From positions 4,960,001 to 5,024,000 of the forward strand of contig NZ_CP107945.1 of assembly GCF_036057275.1 (NCBI RefSeq): a stretch of DNA of 64,000 nucleotides. Direction: 5' to 3'. The notes below the pieces were generated by a model, which was not told the origin of the DNA, did not search any database, and saw only the letters and a program-made list of their open reading frames with translations. Made by a program: the position numbers and the translations under genes. Shown one piece after another: positions 24,636-32,054 of the stretch. The stretch's first letter is position 1. Every line of letters begins with the position of its first letter. The DNA comes from Streptomyces sp. NBC_00390. Its GTDB lineage: Bacteria; Actinomycetota; Actinomycetes; Streptomycetales; Streptomycetaceae.

Positions 24636-24920
24636 TCAGAAGGGCGGTTCGTCGCTGTAGCCGCCGGGGCCCCACGGGTCGGGATGCGCGCGTCGGCGAC
24701 GCGGCAGGCGCGGAAGCGAGAGCAGGGTCCACTGGCGGGTCTCGTTCCAGCAGTGGCAGGGCTCCCAGTCGGTGTCGGCGTATTCGCCGGTCTCGTAGTC
24801 GCCGTAGTCGTGCTCGAAGCCGCCCTCCCCTGCGCACTCAGTGCAGTTGGGGCGCGGGGTGTCGGCCAGGACCAGCGCGCGGCGCGGCAAGGTGACCTGG
24901 CGGATGCGCAGTCGGGGCAT
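24636..24920 (-). CDS. cysteine-rich small AICE protein (94 aa)
   Basis: Contains 'CTECAGEGG' and, 23 residues on, 'EPCHCWN', resembling half of a DnaJ-type zinc finger, embedded in an acidic Asp/Glu/Tyr stretch. The C-terminus is Arg/Pro-rich. GGAGGTTCGCC before the ATG at 24920 decides the start; the longer frame is rejected. Proteins like this recur in streptomycete AICEs next to traB, but their role is not known. Confidence 0.7.
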   Translation of the reverse strand: MPRLRIRQVTLPRRALVLADTPRPNCTECAGEGGFEHDYGDYETGEYADTDWEPCHCWNETRQWTLLSLPRLPRRRRAHPDPWGPGGYSDEPPF

Positions 24921-24930
24921 GGCGAACCTC

Positions 24931-25119
24931 CTACAGGTTCGGGATGGCGTTGATGACGGCGTCGGCGAGGTTGTTGATGGGTTCAGCGGCGCCGGTGGAG
25001 GCGAGGAAGAAGCCGAACCCGGCGGCGGTGAACGCGCTCCCGGCACTGAGGCTGTGGGAGCGGAGCAGGAAGAAGAGCACCAGGCCGAAGAGCAGGACGA
25101 GCGAGACGGTCACGGCCAT
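24931..25119 (-). CDS. small membrane protein (62 aa)
   Basis: Two hydrophobic helices, residues about 3-20 ('VTVSLVLLFGLVLFFLL') and 25-42, with a short polar C-terminus. GGGAGG lies 7 bases before the ATG at 25119. It ends 10 bp before the next gene in the same direction. This is a typical tiny transfer-region membrane protein; function unknown. Confidence 0.65.
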   Translation of the reverse strand: MAVTVSLVLLFGLVLFFLLRSHSLSAGSAFTAAGFGFFLASTGAAEPINNLADAVINAIPNL

Positions 25120-25138
25120 GCCGTGACCTCCCTTCCGG

Positions 25139-25387
25139 TCAGGGGCGGATGGTGGGTCGGTGGGGTCGGGTGCCGACGCGCTGGATGTCGCGGCTGGTGT
25201 TGAGCAGGCGGCGGCCGATGCGGAGCCGGAGGCGTTGTCCTCGGCAGCGGCGGCATGCCTTGACGGTCTTGCGGGCGGTGCGGATGCCGGTGCCGCGGCA
25301 CTTGCGGCAGGGTCCGAACGGGCTGAGAGCACACAACGCTGCGTAACCGGCGAGGATCAGCGGGACGGCGAGGCTAGCGAGAGCCAC
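25139..25387 (-). CDS. small basic membrane protein with CxxC pairs (82 aa)
   Basis: An N-terminal hydrophobic helix (residues 1-20) is followed by 'CRKCRGTG' and 'CRRCRGQR', two CxxCxG-type motifs of the DnaJ/RNA-polymerase ribbon kind, then a strongly basic tail. A GTG at 25387 starts the frame; the ribosome site (GAAGGGA) is a little far. It follows the hairpin downstream of traB. Probably real because of the ordered motifs, but not certain. Confidence 0.55.
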   Translation of the reverse strand: MALASLAVPLILAGYAALCALSPFGPCRKCRGTGIRTARKTVKACRRCRGQRLRLRIGRRLLNTSRDIQRVGTRPHRPTIRP

Positions 25388-25487
25388 GAGGGCTCACATC
25401 CCTTCTCAGGGGCGGGTTTCGGGGGTTTGCGCAGGTGGACCGCTAGGCGCTAGTTGGCTGATCAGCGGACCCATGGGTTGCTAGTGG

Positions 25488-25529
25488 GGTTGCTAGACCT
25501 AGCGGGCGCGGGTGCTAGGTCTAGCAACC
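25488..25529. repeat. perfect 16-bp inverted repeat at the traB 3' end (terminator or clt)
   Basis: GGTTGCTAGACCTAGC at 25488-25503 and its exact complement at 25514-25529, loop 10 bases. It lies 9 bp downstream of the traB stop. The region around it is dense in CTAG. Besides ending traB transcription it could be the cis-acting transfer locus (clt), which in other Streptomyces plasmids lies beside traB and is bound by TraB. Confidence 0.55.
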
Positions 25530-25538
25530 TTGCTGGGC

Positions 25539-27617
25539 CTATGCGGCGGCCCGATCGGCGTTACGGCGAGTGATGGCAGCGGTGACCTCGGCGCGCTTGA
25601 TGCCGCGCCGGTTGGCGCCCTCGCCGTCGTCGGTCTGGCCCCAGACCTGGCCGGGCTTGATGCCCCAGGGCTTGAGTGCGGCGGTGACGTTCTCGCCCTG
25701 CCACCCGCCGTAGGTGTCGGGCTGGGCTGCGGCGAGACGGGTGGCGATGCGCTCGCACCACACGGACTTCTCGCCGTCCGCGATCACGTCGAGGACGTCG
25801 GTGAGGATGTCCGACCCGTTGGTCTTCTCGGGGCCGTGGCCGATGGCGTGGCCGGTGACGTTGCTGTACTCCTCGCGCGCCTGGCGGGCGCGGGCGACGA
25901 TGCGTTCGGCGGCGACCGCGTCGACGAACGCGGACGCGACGATGCGGGGGTCGTCGCCCTCGCCGGCCATCCAGCAGATGCCCCGATCCGACCGGGAGAA
26001 CATCGTGGCCCGGTACCCCGACTTGTACATGGACGTGCCGAGGACCATGTCGTTGGCGGGCTGCCCCATGACCTTGAGGCAGAACCTGAGCACGGCGTTG
26101 GCGCTGATGCCGGTGGGCAGGGACTTCGCGTCGGGGCGCTGGGTGCCGAACATGGCCACGATCCCGAGGGCGGGGCCGCGCTTGACCAGGTCGGTGCAGA
26201 TGGCCTCGATCTCCTTGCCGTGCTCCTCGTGCTCGAAGGGCACCTGGCACTCGTCGAAGCCGACGACGATCGGGTGCAGCCCGAGCGTCTTGTCACCGGC
26301 GAGTTCCGGGGTGACCTTGGACTCCGGGCAGCGGGTGCGCGGCAGGGACTTGATGACCTTCGCCCGGCGGCGCAGTTCCTCTTTCAGCTCCCGCAGCGTC
26401 TCGAGGACGTAGGCGATGTCGTCGTCTTCCTCGCCGGCGCGGTAGCGGTGGCAGACCGGTTCCAGGGCGCCGAAGTCGCCGGTGCCCTTGAAGTCGAACG
26501 CGTGGACTTCGGCCCGCGGATCGAGGGCGGCGATGAGCAGGAACAGCCGCATGAGGAACGTCTTGCCCATCCGCGGGATGGAGCCGACGACCACGGACGC
26601 GAACATGAGGGTGACGGCGACGTCTCGCATGCGCTGGTCGTTGCCGAACACGACCGGCTTGAACAGGTCCACCGTGCCGGTCTTGGCGAGCGGCCAGGCG
26701 GGTTTGGTGGTCTCGTTCATCGGCTTGTCCCCGACCCACAGAACGAGACGTCCCTCGTGCTGCTCGGGGTCCGGCGACGGCCACACGCAGCCGGTCTTCC
26801 TGCGCAGGCCGGACGCGAGGGGCTTGCGGGCCTCCATGATGTCCTCGGGCGTGACGCCGTAGGGCAGGTCGAGATCCGCGCGGTAGCCGGGCCCGTCCCG
26901 CACGATCTCGGACACGAACTTGAGCCCGTTCATGTCGCCGCCCTTCTTAATGGCAGCGGTGATCTTCGCGTTCCCGATCGAATCCAGGCCCCGGAGCACG
27001 ATCGAGCCGGTGAGCTTCTGCACCTCCGTCTTCAGCACCGCAGGGCCGACGACCGGGGCGTCGGGCTGCTGCCCGCCGATGCCGAGCAGGAGCACGCCGC
27101 CGGCGGCGAACGCGTACAGGAAAGCGGGCGCGAGGACGTACAGGTAGAGGGCGAACCCGACGCCGAACACGGCCGCGACCAGCGTGACGAGCCCGCGCAG
27201 GCGGATGCGTCCGGACCGAAGGCGGGCCAGGCGCATGTACTCCTCGACGTCCTCGGTGCGCACGGCGAACTCCCGCAGCGGGGCGGCCTCGCGGTCCCAG
27301 ACCCACCGGTTGGTGGAGGCGATGAACCGGCACGCGCCACGGGGCGACATCAGTGCGAGGCGGCCCGCATATACCGGGACGCGGACGCCATGGAACAAGG
27401 CGGCGTAGCCGAGGTTCGCGCCCGCGTGGCGGGCGGTGGCGAGGAAGTCGCGCCGGTTGGTGAGCCATCCGGCGAGCACCGGCTTGCGCTTCTCGATGCT
27501 CACCTTCGGGTCGGGAAGCGCCGGGTTGTCGACCGGCACCGGCACGGCCGGCGCGTCGTCGTCGCGGTCTATGTCGGGTACGGGCCGCAGGTGCGCGGCC
27601 GCGGATTCGTCGGTCAT
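25539..27617 (-). CDS. traB: TraB-like FtsK/SpoIIIE DNA translocase
   Basis: 692 aa. Single-protein conjugation motor of Streptomyces AICEs that moves double-stranded DNA between hyphae. Two TM helices lie at about residues 145-190. The motor domain has Walker A 'SIPRMGKTF' (Lys352) and Walker B 'IVVGFDEC' (Asp455-Glu456), plus 'FDFKGTGDF'. The C-terminal 80 residues form a winged-helix-like region ('WCERIATRLAAAQPDTYGGW') as expected for clt recognition. ATG at 27617 with GGAG upstream; the longer frame to 27812 runs into another gene. Transfer should be kept silent by the GntR repressor at 30553. Confidence 0.92.
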   Translation of the reverse strand: MTDESAAAHLRPVPDIDRDDDAPAVPVPVDNPALPDPKVSIEKRKPVLAGWLTNRRDFLATARHAGANLGYAALFHGVRVPVYAGRLALMSPRGACRFIASTNRWVWDREAAPLREFAVRTEDVEEYMRLARLRSGRIRLRGLVTLVAAVFGVGFALYLYVLAPAFLYAFAAGGVLLLGIGGQQPDAPVVGPAVLKTEVQKLTGSIVLRGLDSIGNAKITAAIKKGGDMNGLKFVSEIVRDGPGYRADLDLPYGVTPEDIMEARKPLASGLRRKTGCVWPSPDPEQHEGRLVLWVGDKPMNETTKPAWPLAKTGTVDLFKPVVFGNDQRMRDVAVTLMFASVVVGSIPRMGKTFLMRLFLLIAALDPRAEVHAFDFKGTGDFGALEPVCHRYRAGEEDDDIAYVLETLRELKEELRRRAKVIKSLPRTRCPESKVTPELAGDKTLGLHPIVVGFDECQVPFEHEEHGKEIEAICTDLVKRGPALGIVAMFGTQRPDAKSLPTGISANAVLRFCLKVMGQPANDMVLGTSMYKSGYRATMFSRSDRGICWMAGEGDDPRIVASAFVDAVAAERIVARARQAREEYSNVTGHAIGHGPEKTNGSDILTDVLDVIADGEKSVWCERIATRLAAAQPDTYGGWQGENVTAALKPWGIKPGQVWGQTDDGEGANRRGIKRAEVTAAITRRNADRAAA

Positions 27618-27656
27618 GCTGGTCTCTCTCCTGCTGCTCGAAGTGGTGGTCAGGGG

Positions 27657-27699
27657 CCCGGGGCGGCCGGGATGCTTGGCGGCTGTCGACCGCCCCGGG
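27657..27699 (-). terminator. hairpin before traB
   Basis: 10-bp arms (CCCGGGGCGG and complement) with a 23-base loop, between the 66-aa gene and traB. It may attenuate read-through into traB. Confidence 0.5.
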
Positions 27700-27705
27700 G
27701 CACAG

Positions 27706-27906
27706 CTACCTGCGGTTGCTGTTCTTCTTCTCGTCGAGCTCTTCGCGCTTGCGGGCCTTGGCGATGACCCGCTCGACCTTGCGTTCCAGGTCGCCCTGGT
27801 AGACCCGCTCACCGGCGATGCCGCGCTTGGCCATCCGGGCGACGTACCACGCGACCTGGGTCTTCTCGCCAGCAGTTAGGCGCGGTTCGTTCTCGTAACG
27901 GGCCAT
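27706..27906 (-). CDS. small basic AICE protein (66 aa)
   Basis: Helical and highly charged ('KVERVIAKARKREELDEKKNSNRR' type tail). There is no recognised domain. AAGGAGG seven bases before the ATG at 27906 makes translation likely. The ATG shares its A with the stop of the 52-aa gene (TGATG), so the two are coupled. Function unknown. Confidence 0.65.
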   Translation of the reverse strand: MARYENEPRLTAGEKTQVAWYVARMAKRGIAGERVYQGDLERKVERVIAKARKREELDEKKNSNRR

Positions 27907-28064
27907 CACTCGGCCTCCTTCGCGGCGGCCTCGACGATCGCGGCCGCGGTGGCGAGCTGGGCCCACACGGCGGCCTGCGTGAGGTTCTCCTCGGGCACCT
28001 TGTGGAAGTCGTCCTTGAAGGTCAGTAGCTTCTCGGCGCGCTCGCGGTATTCGTGGCTGGTCAC
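27906..28064 (-). CDS. tiny AICE protein (52 aa)
   Basis: GTG at 28064 with GGGAG upstream; product begins MTSHEYRERAEKLL and ends 'AIVEAAAKEAE', an amphipathic helical protein. It was found by reading the gap between the 66-aa gene and the SpdB-like gene. The stop is coupled to the next start by TGATG. Its codon use has the GC-rich third positions of its neighbours. Function unknown; small helical proteins of this kind are common between spd genes and traB. Confidence 0.6.
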   Translation of the reverse strand: MTSHEYRERAEKLLTFKDDFHKVPEENLTQAAVWAQLATAAAIVEAAAKEAE

Positions 28065-28104
28065 TTCTGCTCCCGTCCGGGGCCGGGCTGTCCGGCTCCC
28101 CTCA

Positions 28105-28127
28105 CCGCCCGCACGTGTGTCGGGCGG
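28105..28127 (-). terminator. short hairpin after the SpdB-like gene
   Basis: CCGCCCG and CGGGCGG around a 9-base loop, 13 bp after the stop at 28140. Weak; it may be attenuating only. Confidence 0.4.
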
Positions 28128-28139
28128 ATCGGGCAGCCG

Positions 28140-28523
28140 TCAGCGGCGGCGCCGGGCCTTGGCGATGTTCTTCGCCGCGGCCTTGCCGTCCGCGCCGCCG
28201 ACGCTCTTCACGACGGTGACGACGCCCCAGGCGCAGACGGAGGCGATCAGGGCGAGCAGGGCGAGGTTCGCGGCCATGGCGGTCAGTACGCCGACGAGCA
28301 GCGGGCCGAAGTAGACGCCCGCAGCGACAGCACCGGCGCCGACTCCGGAGCCGAGCGCGATGCGCTGCACCGTGCGGTCCGGCGGCGCGTGGTGCACGTG
28401 CTGGTGAACGACCTGCGGACCGCCGTAGGGCTGCGGCACAGCGGGCAGTTGGTCGGCCTGGACGTAGGTGTAGGTGCCGTCCGGGAGCTGCACCACCCGG
28501 GCAGGCTCAGGCAGCGATTCCAT
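28140..28523 (-). CDS. SpdB-like mobile element spread protein (127 aa)
   Basis: The N-terminus contains 'RVVQLPDGTYTYVQADQLP', a motif I recognise from the small Spd proteins of Streptomyces elements. Two TM helices follow (about residues 58-78 and 82-107), and the C-terminus is basic ('KNIAKARRRR'). Spd proteins spread the element along the recipient mycelium through septal walls. It overlaps the upstream RRQRL-type gene by 17 bp. Confidence 0.7.
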   Translation of the reverse strand: MESLPEPARVVQLPDGTYTYVQADQLPAVPQPYGGPQVVHQHVHHAPPDRTVQRIALGSGVGAGAVAAGVYFGPLLVGVLTAMAANLALLALIASVCAWGVVTVVKSVGGADGKAAAKNIAKARRRR

Positions 28524-28854
28524 CAGTGGTCCCTTCGGGATAGGCGCACGGCACGCAGGTGCCGAGCGAGGCAGGAATGACGTATCCGGCATCGAGCCCG
28601 CAGGCGGAGCAGGTGCGGCGCGCTTGCATGGCGCGGGCGAGTGCCACCCGGCGGCCAGGGGTCATGGGCCGGACCGGCAGAGCACGGTCAATGCGGTACA
28701 GGTAGGCGACCAACGGACCCCGGCGCCGCCGAGGCCGTTCCAGCTGCGCGGCGACGTCCTGCCCGCCCGGCCGCAGCCCGAGGGCGCGCAGCTGTCGGCG
28801 GGTGGCGTAGCCGTCCGGAGCGAGCCGCCACCGGTAGACGAGCAGCGTGCCCAT
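28507..28854 (-). CDS. RRQRL-motif zinc-binding AICE protein (115 aa)
   Basis: The 'YATRRQLRALGLRPGGQD' segment is a variant of the RRQRL motif, and the C-terminal 'RRTCSACG...GTCVPCA' gives two CxxC pairs for zinc. Proteins of this type are encoded in most streptomycete AICEs between spd genes; their role is unknown. ATG at 28854 shares its A with the stop of the upstream spdB (TAATG). Confidence 0.75.
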   Translation of the reverse strand: MGTLLVYRWRLAPDGYATRRQLRALGLRPGGQDVAAQLERPRRRRGPLVAYLYRIDRALPVRPMTPGRRVALARAMQARRTCSACGLDAGYVIPASLGTCVPCAYPEGTTDGIAA

Positions 28855-29717
28855 TACGCGGCCACGCGCTTCCACGCAGCTCGCAGCCGGACTTCGGATG
28901 CGGAGTGGCCGGCTGCGCGGAACCGGGTGGCCATCTCCCGGTAGGACAGTGCCGGGGTCTCGCTGTGCCGGATCTCGTCAACCAGCCGGTCAAGCTCTGC
29001 ATCCGTGAGCGCCGGGGCCGCACTCAGAGCGAGCACGGAAACGGGTTCGGTCGGCCCCCAGACCGGCAGCTCCCACGCCGGTGCGACACCGGCCGTGACG
29101 CGGGTCGTCACGCTGGTCAACGCCCTGCCGGTGTCCTCGCCGTCCCGCGCCGTCTCCAACGTCGACCACGCCCGCGAAAGCGTCTGTGCAGTCCTCGCTT
29201 GAACGCGTGCGACGCGCGCCCCGGCCGCCGTCACGGCCGTCAACCGAGTCTCCTCGGTGGCGGCCTCCGCCCGCAGCCGGGCGCGGGCCACGGCCGCTTC
29301 GTCGCGGGCCTCCTGCTGAATCCCCCGGATCGCCCCGAGCGCACCAGGAGTAAGCGCGGTCCGCTCCCACAGGCCGTGCACCAGCCACAGAGCCTTAGCC
29401 GCCACCGGCAACCAGGCGACCGCAAGCCACGCACCGGAGGACTCCTCAGCGGTGAGCGCGTGGGCGACCAGGACCCCGGTAGCGACCAGACCGAAGAACC
29501 AACCGACTGCGGTGACGGCGGTGGAGTGGTCGCCCTGCGCGGCGAGACGGCGTTCGTAGGCGAGGGTGGCGAGCCATCCACCGTCGATCCCAAGACCGAC
29601 CACGAGAGCGACCGGCCACGGCACCGCCCCACCCAGCCACATCACCACCACCGCGAGGGTGAGCACCATGGACACCGCCGTCATCGCGACGGCTGGCAAC
29701 ACAGTCTTGGCGTTCAT
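28854..29717 (-). CDS. SpdB family mobile element spread protein (DUF2637-like)
   Basis: 287 aa. Four TM helices lie in the first 125 residues ('AVAMTAVSMVLTLAVVVMWL', 'PVALVVGLGIDGGWLATLAYE', 'GWFFGLVATGVLVAHAL', 'AWLAVAWLPVAAKALWLVHGL'). A long coiled-coil region follows (about 130-200) and then a C-terminal helix-turn-helix-like part ('LSYREMATRFRAAGHSASEVRLRAAWKR'). This is the intramycelial spread protein class. ATG overlaps the DUF6284 stop (ATGA). Confidence 0.78.
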   Translation of the reverse strand: MNAKTVLPAVAMTAVSMVLTLAVVVMWLGGAVPWPVALVVGLGIDGGWLATLAYERRLAAQGDHSTAVTAVGWFFGLVATGVLVAHALTAEESSGAWLAVAWLPVAAKALWLVHGLWERTALTPGALGAIRGIQQEARDEAAVARARLRAEAATEETRLTAVTAAGARVARVQARTAQTLSRAWSTLETARDGEDTGRALTSVTTRVTAGVAPAWELPVWGPTEPVSVLALSAAPALTDAELDRLVDEIRHSETPALSYREMATRFRAAGHSASEVRLRAAWKRVAA

Positions 29718-29986
29718 GCCGCACCCCCGGACAGGCTCATCGTGCTGGCTGTGCGGTTCGTCAGGTCCCGGCGCGTGGCCAGCACCCGATTGCGGGCCCG
29801 GCGCCCGCGGCGGGCGTCCAGCTCGTTCACCGGCCGGTCCATGGCGGTGATCTGCGCGTCGAGCAGTTCGACCTCTGCCGTGATGAGCGGCATCTCGCTC
29901 TCGATCGCGTCCAGCTCCGCGGCCGTCGGCTCGCGGTCGAATTCGGGGGCGGTAACAAGCGCCTGAACAGCACCGATGTGCTTCAT
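29714..29986 (-). CDS. DUF6284 family AICE protein (90 aa)
   Basis: Starts MKHIGAVQALVTAPEFDREPT, which I recognise as DUF6284. A central coiled coil ('IESEMPLITAEVELLDAQI') is followed by a basic stretch ('DARRGRRARNRVLATRRD'). It is the first gene of the leftward transfer operon. The start at 29986 has GAGAGGAA upstream; the longer frame to 30055 passes through a hairpin and is rejected. Function unknown. Confidence 0.7.
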   Translation of the reverse strand: MKHIGAVQALVTAPEFDREPTAAELDAIESEMPLITAEVELLDAQITAMDRPVNELDARRGRRARNRVLATRRDLTNRTASTMSLSGGAA

Positions 29987-30023
29987 GAGTCGTGTTCCTC
30001 TCAGACAGGAACGGCTCAACACA

Positions 30024-30053
30024 GCGGCCCCGGTGTTCCAGCACCGGGGCCGC
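30024..30053. terminator. leader hairpin upstream of the transfer operon
   Basis: Perfect 12-bp arms (GCGGCCCCGGTG and complement) with a 6-base loop, 38 bp before the first gene of the transfer operon. It is in the transcribed leader if the promoter is at 30440-30530, so it could attenuate transfer transcription. Confidence 0.6.
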
Positions 30054-30446
30054 ACGCCGTTGAAGTCGGTAGTTCCGGCTCCCCTCGGCGCTGCTCGTAC
30101 GAGACGAGCAGCGGAGGCAACCGGCCGCAGCGAGTGCTGCGACGTTGTTCAGACCTCCGATTCGCGTGGTGCCGCTGACCCTGGGGAGGTCTGGTTCCCG
30201 GGGCGTAGGCGGCGTCAATGTCGGCCACGCGGTTCTTTAGAGCCGATGGCGTGTCCCCCTGCGCGGGGTGTGGGGCCCGGTTGTGACGCGGGCCCGGTCT
30301 CGGTCGGCTGGTCTCCACTCGCCTCGGCCGGGCGACTTCACGGCCGTGGTGCTGCGGTGGATCACGCTGTCCAGTTGTTGAGCACCGCCCCTGAGCAGCC
30401 CAAAGAAGGCCCTTAAGAGCACGGCACGACCATGCATGCCTTCCGT

Positions 30447-30522
30447 AGTCCTAGGACTGCGTGAGTCGCTAGTGAGACACTGCACCCACAGTCCCAGGAC
30501 TGTCAACAGTCCTGGGACTGTG
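30447..30522. promoter_or_regulatory. three GntR operators between divergent transfer operon and repressor gene
   Basis: AGTCC-YR-GGACT occurs three times: AGTCCTAGGACT 30447-30458, AGTCCCAGGACT 30490-30501, AGTCCTGGGACT 30508-30519. The last two together form a perfect 17-bp inverted repeat with a 2-base centre (30487-30522). They lie 31-106 bp before the GntR gene at 30553, in the only long gene-free stretch of the element backbone (29987-30552). The rest of this stretch (30054-30446) shows nothing I can name. Confidence 0.75.
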
Positions 30523-30552
30523 TTTCACTGGTCGCGTCAAGAGGAGGCTCGA

Positions 30553-31332
30553 ATGGCACCGAAGTGGCGGGAGCTGGCGGACAAGCTGGCGGACCGAATT
30601 AGGTCGGGTGAGTACGCGCCCGGTCAGCAGTTGCCCCACATCAGAGACCTCGTCGAAGCCGGGGAGGGGTCAAAATCCACGGTCCACGCGGCCTACAAGG
30701 CGCTGGAAGCGGAAGGGCTCATCACCTCGTCACGCGGTCACGGAACGCTCGTGCGGCAGCAGGCTCCGCTGAAGCGGCTCGGCATCGCGCGGTACGACAA
30801 GGCGAAGTGGCGCGACGGCGACGAAGTTGCGTTCATCGCCGATCGGGTGGCGTCGGGACGCGCCTATCGCCGCGGCGAGCAGACGCAGACCGTCTCCCGC
30901 GTCGCAGCCCCGCCGGCTGTCGCAGAGGCCCACGGCCTACCTGTCGGTGCCGACGTATACGCGCGCGCCCGGCTCGTGAAGGAGGGCGACCAGCCCACGC
31001 ATACCTTGACCAGTTACTACCGGCCCGACCATGTCGAGGGCACGCGCATCGTGGACCCCAAACCTGGTCCGGCCGGCCGCGGCGGTGGCTTCCGTGTTCT
31101 GTACGACGCCGGTTACGAGATCGACCACATGCGAGAGCAGCTCTTCGCGCGCGTCCCCACGGCGGATGAGGCGAAGCTCCTGCAGCTGACACCGGGCGAG
31201 TGGGTAGTCGAGCTGCACCGCACTACGTTCACGGCCGACGGCACGGTGGTGGAGTTCGCGATCGGCGTCCACGCTGCCACTCGCTTTGCGTGGGAGTACG
31301 ACTTCCAGGTGCCGGACTCAGCAAGGGATTAG
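30553..31332 (+). CDS. GntR/HutC family repressor (KorSA-like)
   Basis: 259 aa. N-terminal winged helix ('KWRELADKLADRIRSGEYAPGQQLP' then 'GSKSTVHAAYKALEAEGLITSSRGHGTLV') and C-terminal UTRA effector domain (about residues 95-250). In pSAM2 the equivalent KorSA keeps replication and transfer genes silent. The three AGTCCYRGGACT palindromes just upstream are the natural binding sites, giving autorepression and repression of the divergent transfer operon. ATG at 30553 follows GAGGAGG; the effector is unknown. Confidence 0.88.
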   Translation: MAPKWRELADKLADRIRSGEYAPGQQLPHIRDLVEAGEGSKSTVHAAYKALEAEGLITSSRGHGTLVRQQAPLKRLGIARYDKAKWRDGDEVAFIADRVASGRAYRRGEQTQTVSRVAAPPAVAEAHGLPVGADVYARARLVKEGDQPTHTLTSYYRPDHVEGTRIVDPKPGPAGRGGGFRVLYDAGYEIDHMREQLFARVPTADEAKLLQLTPGEWVVELHRTTFTADGTVVEFAIGVHAATRFAWEYDFQVPDSARD

Positions 31333-31343
31333 GAGGCGCGGCA

Positions 31344-31988
31344 GTGATCTCGGAGCAGTCGTGGGCGGATGCCCAACTCCTGTGGGACTTCAACCAGATG
31401 CACCACGAACCGCGTCCGTGCTCGGTAGCCATCGGTCTTGGGAGCCATGACTTGGGCGTGGCCGACACGACGGTCAATCTGTACAAACGGGGGATGGCGC
31501 CGCTCATTGTCTTCACGGGAGCCACCAGTCGCACGACACATGACCGCATGCCGCGCGGCGAGGCGGTGCACTACCGCGAGCGGGCGCTGGAGTTGGGCGT
31601 GCCCGGGGATGCCGTACTTGTGGAACCTCGTGCTCGCAACACTGGTGAGAACATCCGCTTCTCGCGGGAACTACTCGCAGAGACAGGCGTCGGCGTCTCG
31701 TCTGTGTTGCTGGTGAGCAAGCCGTATGAGGAACGCCGTTCCTACGCCACAGCCCGCAAGCTGTGGCCCGATGTCGAAATTGTGAGCGCGTCGACGCCAA
31801 TGACTCTGGCTGATTACGTGGACTCGATCGGGAATTCCCAGTTGGTGATTGACATGCTTGTGGGAGCACTGCAGCGACTGGTTGTCTATCCGCAGCAGGG
31901 TTTCTTGGTCGCTCAGGAAATTCCCGCAGGCGTCGTAGCAGCGTATGAGCGTCTGCGTGCTGAGGGTTTCACAAGCCGCATTGTGTAA
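31344..31988 (+). CDS. YdcF/SanA-like DUF218 protein
   Basis: 214 aa. Family landmarks are 'VAIGLGSHDLGVADT' at the N-terminus, 'IVFTGATSRTT', 'EPRARNTGENIRFSRELL' (the conserved Asn-Thr-x-Glu-Asn) and 'VLLVSKPYEERRSYATARKLWP'. Most DUF218 proteins are membrane-linked and act on envelope glycans, but this one has no TM helix. AGGAGG at 31331-31336 supports GTG 31344, 11 bp after the repressor stop, so it is co-transcribed with the repressor. YdcF genes next to the GntR repressor recur in AICEs; the function there is unknown. Confidence 0.82.
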   Translation: MISEQSWADAQLLWDFNQMHHEPRPCSVAIGLGSHDLGVADTTVNLYKRGMAPLIVFTGATSRTTHDRMPRGEAVHYRERALELGVPGDAVLVEPRARNTGENIRFSRELLAETGVGVSSVLLVSKPYEERRSYATARKLWPDVEIVSASTPMTLADYVDSIGNSQLVIDMLVGALQRLVVYPQQGFLVAQEIPAGVVAAYERLRAEGFTSRIV

Positions 31989-32054
31989 CACGACGCGACT
32001 TCCCGGGCACCTATAATCGACGAGCGCCTGACGGAACGCAATGAATTTTGTCGA

